Of a DNA stretch of 64,000 nt, positions 18,855 to 27,999 are shown one piece after another (positions within the stretch are counted from its first letter, which is position 1; the number at the start of each line of letters is the position of its first letter). The notes beneath the pieces are model-generated. The model was not told where the DNA came from. It was given only the letters and a program-made list of their open reading frames with translations, and did no database searches. Position numbers and translations under genes: made by a program. Source of the DNA: Beijerinckiaceae bacterium RH AL1 (lineage in GTDB: Bacteria; Pseudomonadota; Alphaproteobacteria; Rhizobiales; Beijerinckiaceae); contig LR590083.2 of the NCBI GenBank assembly GCA_901457705.2, forward strand, positions 248,001-312,000, given 5' to 3'.

Positions 18855-20503
18855 GGGTCTGACTCACATTCGATGATGTTTGCCGCTGGCTTGGTGCTGT
18901 TCGAGGAGAATCAGCACCATGCCAGCCAGCTGTCGGATTGCATCTTTGATCCCGAGCGGATTGATCGTCGAGAGCGAGACACGCGGCGACGATGAGATCT
19001 GTCTCGTGGTTCGTGCCGCTGCGGGCATGGTGGTCTGTCCGCTCTGCGCCTCGCCGTCCCGGCGCATCCATAGCCGCTACATGCGACGTGTCTCGGATCT
19101 GCCGTGCTCGGGCCGGTCTGTTCGGCTGCACATCGTGACGAGGCGCTTTTGCTGCGAGGCGTCGGATTGCCCGAGGCGGATCTTCGCCGAGCGGTTTGAC
19201 GAGGCGGTGCTGCCGGTCCGCTCGCGCAGAACGGCTCGACTCGAAGGGCTCGTGCATCATCTCGGCTTGGCGCTCGGCGGCCGGCCTGCTGCGTCCTTCG
19301 CCAAGCGGCTGATGCTGCCTGTCAGCAACGACACGCTGTTGCGCGTCGTACGGCGGCGGGCGCGGTCCGGGGTCGGTGCTTTGAACGTGATCGGCATCGA
19401 CGATTGGGCCTTCCGCCGCAATCATCGCTACGGGACGATCGTCTGCGATCTGGAACGTCGGCGCGTGGTGGCGCTCTTGCCCGATCGCGAGAGAGCGACC
19501 ATCGAGGCTTGGCTCGGCGACCATCCAGAGATCCAGATCGTCTCGCGCGATCGTGGCGGCGGATACGGTGAGGCGGCCGCGAAAGCATTGCCCCGTGCCC
19601 TCCAGGTTGCCGATCGCTGGCACCTCTTCGAGAACGCCAGCGCCGCATTCCTTGATGCCGTGCGCAAATCGATGCGGGCAATCAGAACGGCGATCGGCGC
19701 GACGACAATCAACCCGGACTTGCTCACCTGCGCGGAGAAGCTTCAATACGAAGGGTATCTTCGTCGCGAGGAGACCAACGCCGACATCATGGCGCTCGTC
19801 AGGGACGGGATGGCGATCAAGCAGATCGTCCGCCAGACGGGCCATAGTCGCGGCCTCGTTCGCCAGGTCATCCGAGGCCAAAGGACCGACGTGTTCCGTG
19901 TCCGACAAAGCTCCCTCGACGCTCATCTGCCTTGGCTCGATGCGCAATGGGAGAGCGGATGTCGCAAGGGCGCAGAGTTGTGGCGGCGCATGCGGGACCG
20001 CGGCTATCGCGGCTCGGAACGCGTGGTGCGGGAATGGGCGACACGGCGTCGCCGCGCGGAGACCGCCTCCGATCAGCACTTACGGAAGGTGCCGTCGGCG
20101 AGGACGATCGCCAGGCTGTTGACCATGGCCCGCAATCACCTGAGCAAGGCAGAAAGCGTCACCGTGGCCGCAATCGAAGCAGGCGTCATCGCGCTCACCG
20201 AGGCGCGCACGCTCGTCGAGCGCTTCCACAGCATGATCCGCATGAAGGTCGAGGCCGATCTTGATGCGTGGCTCACCGAAGCGGGTACGAGCCTTCTCGC
20301 GTCCTTCGCGGCCGGGATCACCAAGGGCAAGGCCGCCGTCCGCGCTGCGATCGTCGAGCCCTGGTCGAATGGCCAGACTGAGGGGCAGATCAACAAGCTC
20401 AAGATGATCAAACGACAGATGTACGGTAGGGCAAAGATCGACCTGCTCGAGGCGAGGCTGATCGGAGCGGTCTGAAGCACATCATCGAGATTGCGTCAGA
20501 CCC
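18855..20503 (+). mobile_element. ISL3-family element B, copy 1
   Basis: 1649 bp with inverted ends GGGTCTGAC and GTCAGACCC. It is flanked by a direct repeat AACATTG (18848-18854 and 20504-20510; 8 bp, CAACATTG, if the shared C is counted), the expected ISL3 duplication. The interrupted sequence is the IS21 right end. An apparently identical copy occupies 52232-53880 in the same orientation. Confidence 0.88.
18919..20475 (+). CDS. ISL3-family transposase, copy 1
   Basis: 518 residues from ATG 18919; in-frame codons upstream (to 18880) lie in the IS leader. It has the N-terminal zinc-binding region VCPLCASPSRRIHSRY plus CCEASDCP, a helix-turn-helix region, and the DDE core: GIDDWAFRRNHRYG, VSRDRGGGYGEAA and WSNGQTEGQINKLKMIKRQMYGRA near the end. 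The frame is intact, so this copy should be active. Its protein is identical to that of the copy at 52296. Confidence 0.93.
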   Translation: MPASCRIASLIPSGLIVESETRGDDEICLVVRAAAGMVVCPLCASPSRRIHSRYMRRVSDLPCSGRSVRLHIVTRRFCCEASDCPRRIFAERFDEAVLPVRSRRTARLEGLVHHLGLALGGRPAASFAKRLMLPVSNDTLLRVVRRRARSGVGALNVIGIDDWAFRRNHRYGTIVCDLERRRVVALLPDRERATIEAWLGDHPEIQIVSRDRGGGYGEAAAKALPRALQVADRWHLFENASAAFLDAVRKSMRAIRTAIGATTINPDLLTCAEKLQYEGYLRREETNADIMALVRDGMAIKQIVRQTGHSRGLVRQVIRGQRTDVFRVRQSSLDAHLPWLDAQWESGCRKGAELWRRMRDRGYRGSERVVREWATRRRRAETASDQHLRKVPSARTIARLLTMARNHLSKAESVTVAAIEAGVIALTEARTLVERFHSMIRMKVEADLDAWLTEAGTSLLASFAAGITKGKAAVRAAIVEPWSNGQTEGQINKLKMIKRQMYGRAKIDLLEARLIGAV

Positions 20504-20629
20504 AACATTGCGAGCCGATTGACAGCGTCAGTCGGCTTTGCGCCCAACCGAGCCGTTCGGCGGTGGCTCGAAAGCAGACGTGTCGCGGAAATCCGGTCAC
20601 TTCCCGCGCCTCGACGCCCGATGCTCCGC

Positions 20630-20952
20630 TCACGCCTTCATCACGAGCCATGTGAGCACCGCGAGAGGAAGGAGATAGGAGAGCAGGCCCCAACGTCTTC
20701 ATGGCATCCCCGGCCGACACGCCGATCGCTGCATCGAGCGCCTGAAAGATGATCATCTCCGTGGCCGCCGCCTCCAGCCACGGGACTGAGCTGTTGAAGA
20801 ACGGGCGGTGGCGATAACCGCGAAGGCCGTGCTCCTCGCACAGGCGTAGACCGCGACCGACCGCGATGACCCGCGCTCGCCTGCACCGCAGCGATCAAAA
20901 AAGCGAAGCTGACGAGTGCGACCGCCGCGCAGACAAGGAAAGCAGCTTTCAC
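20630..20952 (-). pseudogene. Broken small membrane protein gene
   Basis: Reading on the minus strand starts with a hydrophobic segment (KAAFLVCAAVALVSFAFLIAAVQA) from GTG 20952. It then continues in other frames with FFNSSVPWLEAAATEMIIF, GVSAGDAMKT and a second hydrophobic end LLPLAVLTWLVMKA. At least two frame changes are needed to join these pieces. I do not recognise the family; it lies next to a truncated epimerase gene in a stretch of decayed DNA. Confidence 0.5.
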
Positions 20953-20962
20953 CGCTGGGCAC

Positions 20963-21110
20963 TCAGAAGTAGTGGGCCGTCATGTCGGCTAGCAATCCTG
21001 CCTGACCGGGCGTCCAGCCAAGCGTTGCGCGCGTCTCCGCGCTCGAAGACGGATTGTCGAGCGCGACGAAGGGCGCGATCATGCCGAAGTGCTTGCCGGA
21101 TTGTTCGGGC
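20963..21110 (-). pseudogene. C-terminal fragment of an SDR epimerase/dehydratase
   Basis: About 49 residues ending in YF, with the typical extended-SDR tail: SPEQSGKHFGMIAPFVALD, then a SSAETRATLGW motif and PGQAGLLADM. The N-terminal NAD-binding part is missing; homology stops near 21110, where the receiver-domain fragment on the other strand begins. This is a deletion or recombination junction. Confidence 0.65.
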
Positions 21111-21521
21111 GAGATGGCGCGAAGCGGCGAAGCAGAGGGCCACGAAGTCATCGGCACGGCGATGACGGCCGGCGAAGCAATAGCGCTTGCGCGCCTGGTC
21201 GAGCCCGATGTAGCTTTCATAGATCTTCAGCTGTTGGACGGCCCGAGCGGCATTTTCGTCGCGCAGCATCTGCGCAGGACCGAGAGGACCTCATTCGTCT
21301 TCATCACAGCCAGCGCAACGCGGCTGCCGAACGATTACGAAGGTGCTGCAGGCGTCGTGTCGAAGCCGTTCTCTCAGGCCGGCATCACTGCAACGATCCG
21401 CTTTCTCGCCGCCTGCAGGCTTGGGGCATCCGCGGACCTACAGCCTCCCCCAAGAGCTGCGCGTCAGGAAGAGCGATCTTTCGACAGGTTGATCGGGCCA
21501 CCGTTGTCTCCGAAGCTGTAG
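21054..21521 (+). pseudogene. Truncated response-regulator receiver domain
   Basis: From about 21132 the reading frame gives the later part of a CheY-like domain: GHEVIGTAMTAGEAIALA, then PDVAFIDLQL with the phosphorylatable Asp, an FITAS threonine region and VVSKPF with the conserved Lys. The first strand with the acidic pair is missing, so phosphorylation is unlikely. The residues before 21132 have no similarity to the family. Confidence 0.7.
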
Positions 21522-21692
21522 GGGGATGCCTGGCCAGCTCCGTCGCCCCGTGCCGCCTAGCAAGCGGGGAACCAGGAGACAGCTTCGATGACGCCGGAGT
21601 CGTCGCGTATGCCGTCGTCGACGCGGCGAGAGTCAGGTGTGGCGCAAGGTCGTGTTTTAGCTGCTTGGGTAGGCTGCTGCGCCTACTTGCCG

Positions 21693-24249
21693 TCATTCCC
21701 TTTTGTGCTCGCCGCTCGCCGGCGGAGACATTTTCCTCAACTGCACTAATTCCGTGATGTCGGTTGCGGTGACAACAGCCCCGCTTCACTGTTGCGAAGC
21801 TTGTCGAACGGCCGGATAAGCAGACGGTAGTAAGTGCCTCCGTCCCGAGCCGGGACTTCTACTGACTTAGACGAGCCTTCCAGGAGACAGGTCTGCAGGT
21901 CCCGTTCGAAGTTCGGATAATCGATCCTTGTAGATAGATCCGCAAGCGCGCGCCCCTTATCGGCGGGCTTCATCCTAAAAACTTCAAGTGCAGGAACTGT
22001 GTAATTGCGGATCGTGAGCTGTGAGTCCAAGAATACTGTCGCGACTTCAGTGCTCTCGAAAAAATGCCGAAGATCCTCGTTGGCTGCATCTAATTCTATG
22101 ATATTCATTTTGAGCTCGGCGTTAACCGTCTGTAACTCCTCATTCAGAGATTGCAGCTCTTCGCGTGAGGCTTCCAGTTCCTCATTCGAAGACTGCTGCT
22201 CTTCATTGAGCGAGACAAGCTCTTCATTAGCCGAGCGCAATTCCTCCATCGATGTCTCGTATTCCTCGATGGTTGCCTGCAGTCGATCGCGAATGTCCTT
22301 CATTTCAGCGTCGACGTCTGCTGGGTCTTCATTAGTTGCCGACCGCGATGCCGCTTCGGCAAAACGCCCGGGTACCTCCTCGCCTACCTGATGAAACACG
22401 ACGAGCAGTAGCGGCTCCTCCCCATCGCGCTTCGCGAGAGGCTCGATTGTAATAGTATGGACCAGCACCTTCCGAGGTTCGATTTCGATTCTCAAGCCAC
22501 TTCGTCGGACTGGCTTCCAAGTCTCCATACACTCGCGCAAGGCGCTCCTGACTTCGACCCGAGCCCCTTTACGCACGAGATCGATCAGGGCGCGCGTGGG
22601 GGCGCCGGCAGACGGCTGAAGGAATGATCCAGTATCGGAGGAGAAGTAGACGATATCGCCCGCCGTGTTGACGAGAACGAATTGGGGTGCGTGCCGCTCC
22701 AGAATTTGCACTTCGGCCTCGCGTCGGAGCCGTGAGACGCTGGAAGAACGTGGCACGGAAGCCGGGTATCCGGGTTTGCGGTCCAATCTGAAAGGCAATT
22801 GCGGCATCGCCCGCTTGTCGCCGCGTGCTCGAAAGATTCGATTTTTACGATCTATCGGCTCGAAAAGATCGGAGTGGCTGCCAATGTTTTCTGATAAGCC
22901 AAGAAATAGATATCCACGCGTGCGCAGTGAATAGTGGAAGATCGGCAGCACCTGATGCTGGACGTCGCCACCAAGATAAATCAGCAGGTTACGGCAGGAG
23001 ACAAGATCGATGCGCGAAAGGGCGGATCCCGGAAGACACTGTGAGGCGAGAAAATACATATCTCGCGAATGGCCCGCGTAATCAAATAACCTTCGCCGTC
23101 TTTCACAAAGAAGCGCTTTCGTCTCTCTTCCGAGACCTCCTTCATCATTGGCGCCGGATATCGCCCTGCTCGCGCAACGTCGAGAGCGCGTTCGTCGATG
23201 TCAGTCGCGAACACCTGCACGCGTGGTGCCGACTCCCGCCCCTCGATCGCTTCCATTAGAAGGATCGCAAGCGAAAACACTTCCTCGCCGGTTGCGCATC
23301 CCGGTACCCATACGCGCAACGTGTCCTGGCTCGTTCTGTTTTCGAGGAGCGAAGGGACAACGTCCTTCGCCAAACTATCGAATGCGTCGGCGTCCCGGAA
23401 GAAGTCGGTGACGTTGATGAGCAAGTCGCGAAAGAGTGTCGCGGCTTCTGCGGGTTCAGCGCGCAATTTTTCTACGTACTCCGATGCCAGAGCAATGTTG
23501 AGAAACAAGCAGCGCCGCTGGACCCGCCGAGCGAAAGTTGCATCCTTGTAGCCGGAAAAGTCGTGACCGAGCTGGTCAAGCAAGATCGTGCAGATTTCAG
23601 CTTTCTTGCTGATGATGTCGTTCAAGCGTGTGCGACCGGCGCCCGGACCAAGATCGGCAAGCGCGCCCATGCCACGTGCGAACTCGATCAGGCGTGGTCC
23701 CATTTCCTGGGCCGGAAGGGCGAGGTCGACGAGGCCGGTTGCGATTGCGCTTTGCGGCATGCTGTCGAACTTTGGCGACGGGCCGTTGCCGGTCTGTGCC
23801 ATGGTCAGCCCGTTGCGCTCTTTGATTGCCTTGATGCCGAGGGTCCCGTCGCCATCGAGACCGGAAAGCACTATGGCGGCAGCATACTCGCCTTGGTCTT
23901 CGGCGAGGCTGCTGAAAAATATGTCGATTGCCTTCGTTCGGGCAAGATCGCTGCCGTCATGATGGACTTTCACCCGGCCGCTGCTCATCGTCATCGTGAC
24001 ACCGGGTGGCGACACATACACATGGTTCGGTGCGATCTGGACGCCGTCCTCTACTGTGAAGACGCTCAATGTCGTGAAATTGCTCAGTAGCGTTGCAAGC
24101 TCGCTAGGACGATCACGACCGATATGCGAGATGACAACAAAGGCCATTCCGGGCGGCTCCCGGAGCCCTTGGAAGAAGAGCCCGAGCGCTTCAAGGCCGC
24201 CAGCGGACGCACCGATGCCGACCATAAGAAAGCGGTGCTGCCGGTCCAT
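21693..24249 (-). pseudogene. CheB-CheR fusion with PAS domain, frameshifted
   Basis: From ATG 24249: a CheB methylesterase domain (VGIGASAGGLEAL with the catalytic Ser, SHIGRDRPSE, VLSGLDGDGTLG), a CheR methyltransferase domain (DFFRDADAFD, VWVPGCATGEE, FATDIDERALDVARAG, DLVSCRNLLIYL), a long Glu-rich coiled coil near 22100-22300 and a PAS domain. Two single-base deletions break it: near 23020 within the RDPPF-SRIDL junction of CheR, and near 21785, where one more G would give AVVTATDITELVQ and a stop at 21693. Such fusions couple receptor-like methylation signalling to kinases; no kinase domain follows. Confidence 0.85.
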
Positions 24250-24366
24250 CGAACGACCTTTCGAGCGTAAGAACTGCTTGTGGACAACCAATTCGGACGC
24301 CACTCTTGGCAAGAGATACAACGGTTGTGTTTAGCACGCGATGCAATCAGGTCCACGGGGGTGCCT

Positions 24367-24777
24367 ATGGCGATCGATCTGTTGCCGGACGAAAAGAGCA
24401 TAGCGCAAACCGCGAAAGAATTTGGCGTGAGTTTTCGCACTCTGCGTTTTTACGAAAGCAAGGGATTGATTAAACCCCTGCGGATCGGTACCTCACGGAT
24501 CTATACGAGCGACGACCGCGTCCGGTTGAAATTGATAGCTACGGGCAAGAGACTCGGCTTCAGCCTCGCTCAGATCCACGAGCTGATTGGTGAGGCGGCT
24601 ATGAAGTCGGAGCCTGACGAAAACGAACGAGCTGCCGGCAGCTCTCTGACGGAGCTGCTATCCAAGGATCAAATAGGGCAGCAGCTTCAAATCATTGAAC
24701 GGCAGAGAGAGGAACTCGATCAGTCGATCGCCGAACTCAAGCAGATACTGCAGCGCGATACGACAAGCTCGACATGA
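24367..24777 (+). CDS. MerR-family transcriptional regulator
   Basis: 136 residues from ATG 24367. The N-terminal helix-turn-helix VSFRTLRFYESKGLIKPLR and wing residues IGTSRIYTSDDRVRLKLI are standard MerR; a dimerisation coiled coil (QQLQIIERQREELDQSIAELKQIL) follows. There is no Cys-rich metal-binding tail, so the signal is not an obvious metal. The gene is divergent from the CheB-CheR gene, with about 115 bp between the starts, and its stop overlaps the next gene by 4 bp. Confidence 0.85.
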   Translation: MAIDLLPDEKSIAQTAKEFGVSFRTLRFYESKGLIKPLRIGTSRIYTSDDRVRLKLIATGKRLGFSLAQIHELIGEAAMKSEPDENERAAGSSLTELLSKDQIGQQLQIIERQREELDQSIAELKQILQRDTTSST

Positions 24778-24998
24778 CGTCGAATGGCGTTGCTCGAGGG
24801 CTGAAGGCTTCCGCAGAACGCATATTGCACACGCGCAATCGTATTGAATGGCAGAAACGTTTAATTGCCAACACCACGGACCCCCGGGTCCGGCAATTCG
24901 GCGAAAAAATGCTCATTACCCTCGAGAACATCTTACACACGCTTGAGGAAACACATCGACTGCTCATGAAGCGGGCACAAGACGGAGTACCTGATTGA
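24774..24998 (+). CDS. Small hypothetical protein coupled to MerR
   Basis: 74 residues, starting with an ATGA overlap on the MerR stop. The sequence is helical and charged (ERILHTRNRIEWQKRLIAN, then FGEKMLITLENILHTLEETHRLL) and could form a helical hairpin. No family is recognised. Tight coupling suggests it works with the regulator. The following 258 bp to 25256 contain no gene that I can support. Confidence 0.5.
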   Translation: MTSNGVARGLKASAERILHTRNRIEWQKRLIANTTDPRVRQFGEKMLITLENILHTLEETHRLLMKRAQDGVPD

Positions 24999-25256
24999 TG
25001 TTCGCGGGCGCATGCACGACAGCGCCTTTCAAGGTAGCGACTGTGCCAAACTCGCTACGATAAGGCTATCAGAGGCAGCTTTAAGCGCACGTGGCTTACA
25101 TCGCGCGCAGAGTTTCGGGCAGAGCCGCGGCGTCGCCTTCTTAGGTCGATACAGGCTCGGCTGCTGTCCGACGACCTTCTCAGAAGCATTGTTCCGCTTA
25201 CGGCAGGTCGAGCCGCCAAGCGTCTTCCCACCGAAGCCTGACCGCCGGTGACGCCA

Positions 25257-26540
25257 TCACTCCAGCGGCGGCTCCATTACATCGCGGCTGCGCGTAAAGC
25301 GCAGGTGAGTGATGTCGGTGGGAAAGAACATACCCCAGGCCCATTCGAAGAAGATGCGTAGCTTGCGGCCCACAGTCGGCATCTGCATCAGGTAATAGGC
25401 GCGCCAGACGAGCCACGCGGCGAAGCCGTGGAACGGCCAGCCACCGACTTCTGCGACGCCGTTCAGGTGACCCATCGCAGCCATCGAGCCCCTGTGGCGG
25501 TAGCGGAACGGCGTGAGCGGCGCGCCGGCCAGCGCGGCGGCGATGTTGGCGGCGAGCTGGTGGCCCTGCTGCACGGCGACCTGAGCCGTCGCCGGGTGCG
25601 GGGTGCCTGCTTCCCCGTCCCATACGCAGGCGCAGTCGCCGACCGCCCAAATCGTCTCCGAACTTTCGACGTGCAGCTCCGGCGTCACCTTGAGCCGGTC
25701 CCTGTCGAGCGGCAGGCCGAGCGAGGCCAGCAGCGCGTTTGGCTGCGTGCCGATCGTGCCGACGACTGTCTCGCTGGCGAGCCAGGTGCCGTCCGCCACC
25801 ATCACGCCGTCGCTGCGGATCTCGGACGCGCGCGTATTCAGCCGCACGTCGACACCGCGCTTGCGCAGCGAGGCCAGCGCGGCCTTGCCGAGCGCCGGAT
25901 GCATCTCGGGCAGCAGGCGGTCGGCGCCTTGCAACAGGGTGACCCGCAGCTCACGCGGCTTCACCAGCCGGTAGTAGCGCGCCATGCAGAACAGACAGTC
26001 GACGAGTGCACCGGCGACCTCGACGCCGGAGAAACCGCCGCCGAGGATGACGAAATGGCCAAGGCTGGCGCGCCGCGCCAAGTCGTCCTGTAGCTCGATC
26101 ATCGACAGCCGTCGCAGGACGGTATTGCGGATGTGCATGGCATCGCCGACGGTCTTCAGCGGCAGCGCATGTTCGGCCATGCCTGGCACGAGGTCGAGCC
26201 GGGCCCGCACTCCCAGCGCAAGGACGAGATGGTCGTAGTTGAAGGTCCGCTCGCCAGCGAGCGTACGGCAGGTGATGCGCTGGCGTACGGCATCGAGGCT
26301 CAGCATGCGCCCCATGACAAAACGGCCGCGCTTGCGGATACCCACGACCTCGCGAAGCGGCGCAACGACGTGCTCGGGGAAAACCGCCGCCCCGACGGCT
26401 TCCGGCAGCATCGGATTATACGTCGTGTAGCTCTCCTCGCTGACGAGAAGGATTTCGCAATCTGGGATAGCGCGCGCTATGAGGTCGCGCGCTACCCGGA
26501 CCCCCGCAAATCCACCGCCAACCACAAGGATCGTCTTCAT
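25257..26540 (-). CDS. NDH-2-like FAD/NAD(P)-dependent oxidoreductase
   Basis: 427 residues. It has the FAD-binding VVGGGFAGVRVARDL at the N-terminus, a second dinucleotide fold ILGGGFSGVEVAGAL near residue 165, the ATG-like motif VVGTIGTQPN, and the flavin-contacting AVGDCACVWDGE near 300. The C-terminal region has a hydrophobic/aromatic stretch (WLVWRAYYLMQMP) as in membrane-associated type-II NADH:quinone oxidoreductases. It would feed electrons from NADH to quinone without pumping protons. Confidence 0.88.
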   Translation of the reverse strand: MKTILVVGGGFAGVRVARDLIARAIPDCEILLVSEESYTTYNPMLPEAVGAAVFPEHVVAPLREVVGIRKRGRFVMGRMLSLDAVRQRITCRTLAGERTFNYDHLVLALGVRARLDLVPGMAEHALPLKTVGDAMHIRNTVLRRLSMIELQDDLARRASLGHFVILGGGFSGVEVAGALVDCLFCMARYYRLVKPRELRVTLLQGADRLLPEMHPALGKAALASLRKRGVDVRLNTRASEIRSDGVMVADGTWLASETVVGTIGTQPNALLASLGLPLDRDRLKVTPELHVESSETIWAVGDCACVWDGEAGTPHPATAQVAVQQGHQLAANIAAALAGAPLTPFRYRHRGSMAAMGHLNGVAEVGGWPFHGFAAWLVWRAYYLMQMPTVGRKLRIFFEWAWGMFFPTDITHLRFTRSRDVMEPPLE

Positions 26541-26722
26541 CAGCGTCTCCCGCCGCGCGAAGCCGGCGAATTTGATGCCAGACCATACCCACTGAGCTTC
26601 TCAACGAGGCAGACCGCTGCCGCCTCAGCCGCGCCAAGCGACTTTACGGTCATTTCCGCGAGCGCGCGCGCAACTTCTCCGCTGGCACGCGCGTGAGCCC
26701 TGTCCGCCGAAGGGCGAGACAT
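26540..26722 (-). CDS. Possible small leader gene upstream of NDH-2
   Basis: A 60-codon frame whose TGA overlaps the oxidoreductase ATG as TGATG, the same coupling seen for real gene pairs in this window. The product is Ala/Arg-rich with a helical EVARALAEMTVKSLGAAEAA segment. No family is recognised; the overlap is the only support. Confidence 0.35.
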   Translation of the reverse strand: MSRPSADRAHARASGEVARALAEMTVKSLGAAEAAAVCLVEKLSGYGLASNSPASRGGRR

Positions 26723-26764
26723 CTATCCCTTTGAGACTCAGAGCTTTTATTTTAGTTTCGGGGC

Positions 26765-27198
26765 GTGACGCGAGATGTCGAGCTTCTGGCGCAGGTTGCA
26801 GCGCTCCCAGTGAAGGGCAAGCCCGGAGATTACCGTGTGCTGCTTGTGACGTCGCGCGAGACGCAGCGCTGGATCATACCCAAGGGCTGGCCCATGAAAG
26901 GTCGTAAGGACCATGAGGCCGCAGCGAAGGAGGCGCGAGAGGAAGCCGGGTAAGCGGTCGCATCCATAAGCATCCCATGGGTGCCTACACCTACGACAAG
27001 CGTCTAAGTGATGGTGTCGAACAGGTCCGGGTCATGGTCTATTTGCTGGAAGTCGACAAGGTGAGCGGCAACTGGCTTGAAAAAGACCAGCGTCGGCGCG
27101 AATGGGTATCGACGAAAGAAGCAGCGAAGCGGGTCGCGGAAGACGGCCTTACGGAAATCATTCGCCGGCTCGACGTCGCCACAGCAAAAACCGACTGA
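26765..27198 (+). pseudogene. NUDIX hydrolase, one-base frameshift
   Basis: From GTG 26765 the frame runs through the N-terminal strands (YRVLLVTSRETQRWIIPKGW) to the Nudix box GRKDHEAAAKEAREEAG and then hits TAA at 26952. In the next frame the protein continues as VSGRIHKHPMGAYTYDKRLSDGV and ends at 27198. One missing G in the CCGGGTAAG run restores the whole 145-residue protein. NUDIX enzymes of this short DUF-type hydrolyse diphosphoinositol or nucleoside diphosphates; the phosphate genes downstream suggest a link to polyphosphate. Confidence 0.85.
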
Positions 27199-27334
27199 AT
27201 TCATGCGGAGAAAGGCTTAGGCGTTCTCTACCGCCCTCGGAACTTCCGCTGCATAAAACAAGCAGCCTCCGCGAAGTCTCTACCGTATGTCGCGGCGGTG
27301 AGGGCCGTCGCCTTGCTCCCCCGGCGACGGCCCG

Positions 27335-27442
27335 CTATCGAACCGTCGATCCGATGATGGCGGCGACGATGAGCATCAGCGTGACGCCAACCAGCGTCAG
27401 GTGCTTCGTTGCGAACTCGATCAGCCGATCGCGCCATGTCAT
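27335..27442 (-). CDS. Possible 35-residue single-pass membrane protein
   Basis: Frame from ATG 27442 to TAG 27335. The start MTWRDRLIEFATKH is amphipathic and positively charged, followed by one hydrophobic helix (LTLVGVTLMLIVAAIIG) and a short tail. The composition is that of a real membrane miniprotein, but there is no homology to lean on. Confidence 0.35.
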   Translation of the reverse strand: MTWRDRLIEFATKHLTLVGVTLMLIVAAIIGSTVR

Positions 27443-27489
27443 GCCTTTGAGGTTGGCTCAGGCGCATGTCGCCAGAGTGACAGACGTGC

Positions 27490-27906
27490 CTACGGCCAGA
27501 GAGCGAGATCGTCCCAACGGCGCTTCGGGATTTCGGCGCCGATCTGAAAGGAAAGGGAAAGCACCTTGGTGCGGTCGCCGTTGCCGACGCATTTGAAGGA
27601 TAGGGCGTACCATTTTCCCTTGCTGCAGAAAGCACCTCCAGTCGCGGTCATCGCGGTACCGTAGTGGGTCGGAGGGACGGTGATGTTGCTCTTGGCGCGA
27701 TCAGGTCGAAATCCTGTGGCCCTCGAGATCCGCTTCATCGCCTCCCAGTCGCAGACTTGCTCGAGCCGCGTGTCAGGTTCGATGCGCATGAGGACTTGCT
27801 TTTCGTGCTCATAGGTATCCCCCGCCGCAGCAGCAGAGGGTGAAAGATAGACCGGGGCCAGCGCCAACGTCGCGAAGAAGCTGAACACATGCTTGATCGT
27901 AGGCAA
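27490..27906 (-). CDS. DUF930 domain protein
   Basis: 138 residues if started at TTG 27906, which gives a signal peptide (KHVFSFFATLALAPVYLSPSAAAA); an open frame continues upstream to 28071 but overlaps the next gene. The mature part matches DUF930: IEPDTRLEQVCDWEAMKRI, FRPDRAKSNI, GGAFCSKGKWYALSFKC and a terminal EIPKRRWDDLALW. Two Cys could form a disulfide. The family is restricted largely to Rhizobiales and is of unknown role. Confidence 0.8.
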   Translation of the reverse strand: MPTIKHVFSFFATLALAPVYLSPSAAAAGDTYEHEKQVLMRIEPDTRLEQVCDWEAMKRISRATGFRPDRAKSNITVPPTHYGTAMTATGGAFCSKGKWYALSFKCVGNGDRTKVLSLSFQIGAEIPKRRWDDLALWP

Positions 27907-27999
27907 GATTGGATGTCTCCATAGGGTGTGGTCGGTCGCGATTCCGGGGCTTCGATCGCGCCGTCCCTTATCAACCGTGCTCCTGTGCCGGATAGCCCC

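Larger units (their letters stand above)
17120..20524. mobile_element. IS21 end remnants with two nested ISL3 elements
   Basis: The outer sequences are IS21-type ends, as in the near-complete IS21 at 34702-37201: TGTGTTTCGGCCTGCAAAAC at 17120 and GCGAGCCGATTGACA ending at 20524. Between them istA and istB are absent. Their place is taken by an ISL3 element (17175-18823), a 31-bp piece of the IS21 right end (18824-18854), a second ISL3 element (18855-20503) and the last 21 bp of the IS21 end. The second ISL3 split the right end, duplicating AACATTG (or CAACATTG). Confidence 0.75.

Noticed and set aside
18805-20079. Long minus-strand open frame opposite the ISL3 transposase (and the same at 52107-53456)
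   Set aside because: Antisense of a real DDE transposase; composition (Asp/Arg/His-rich) without motifs and no ribosome site.
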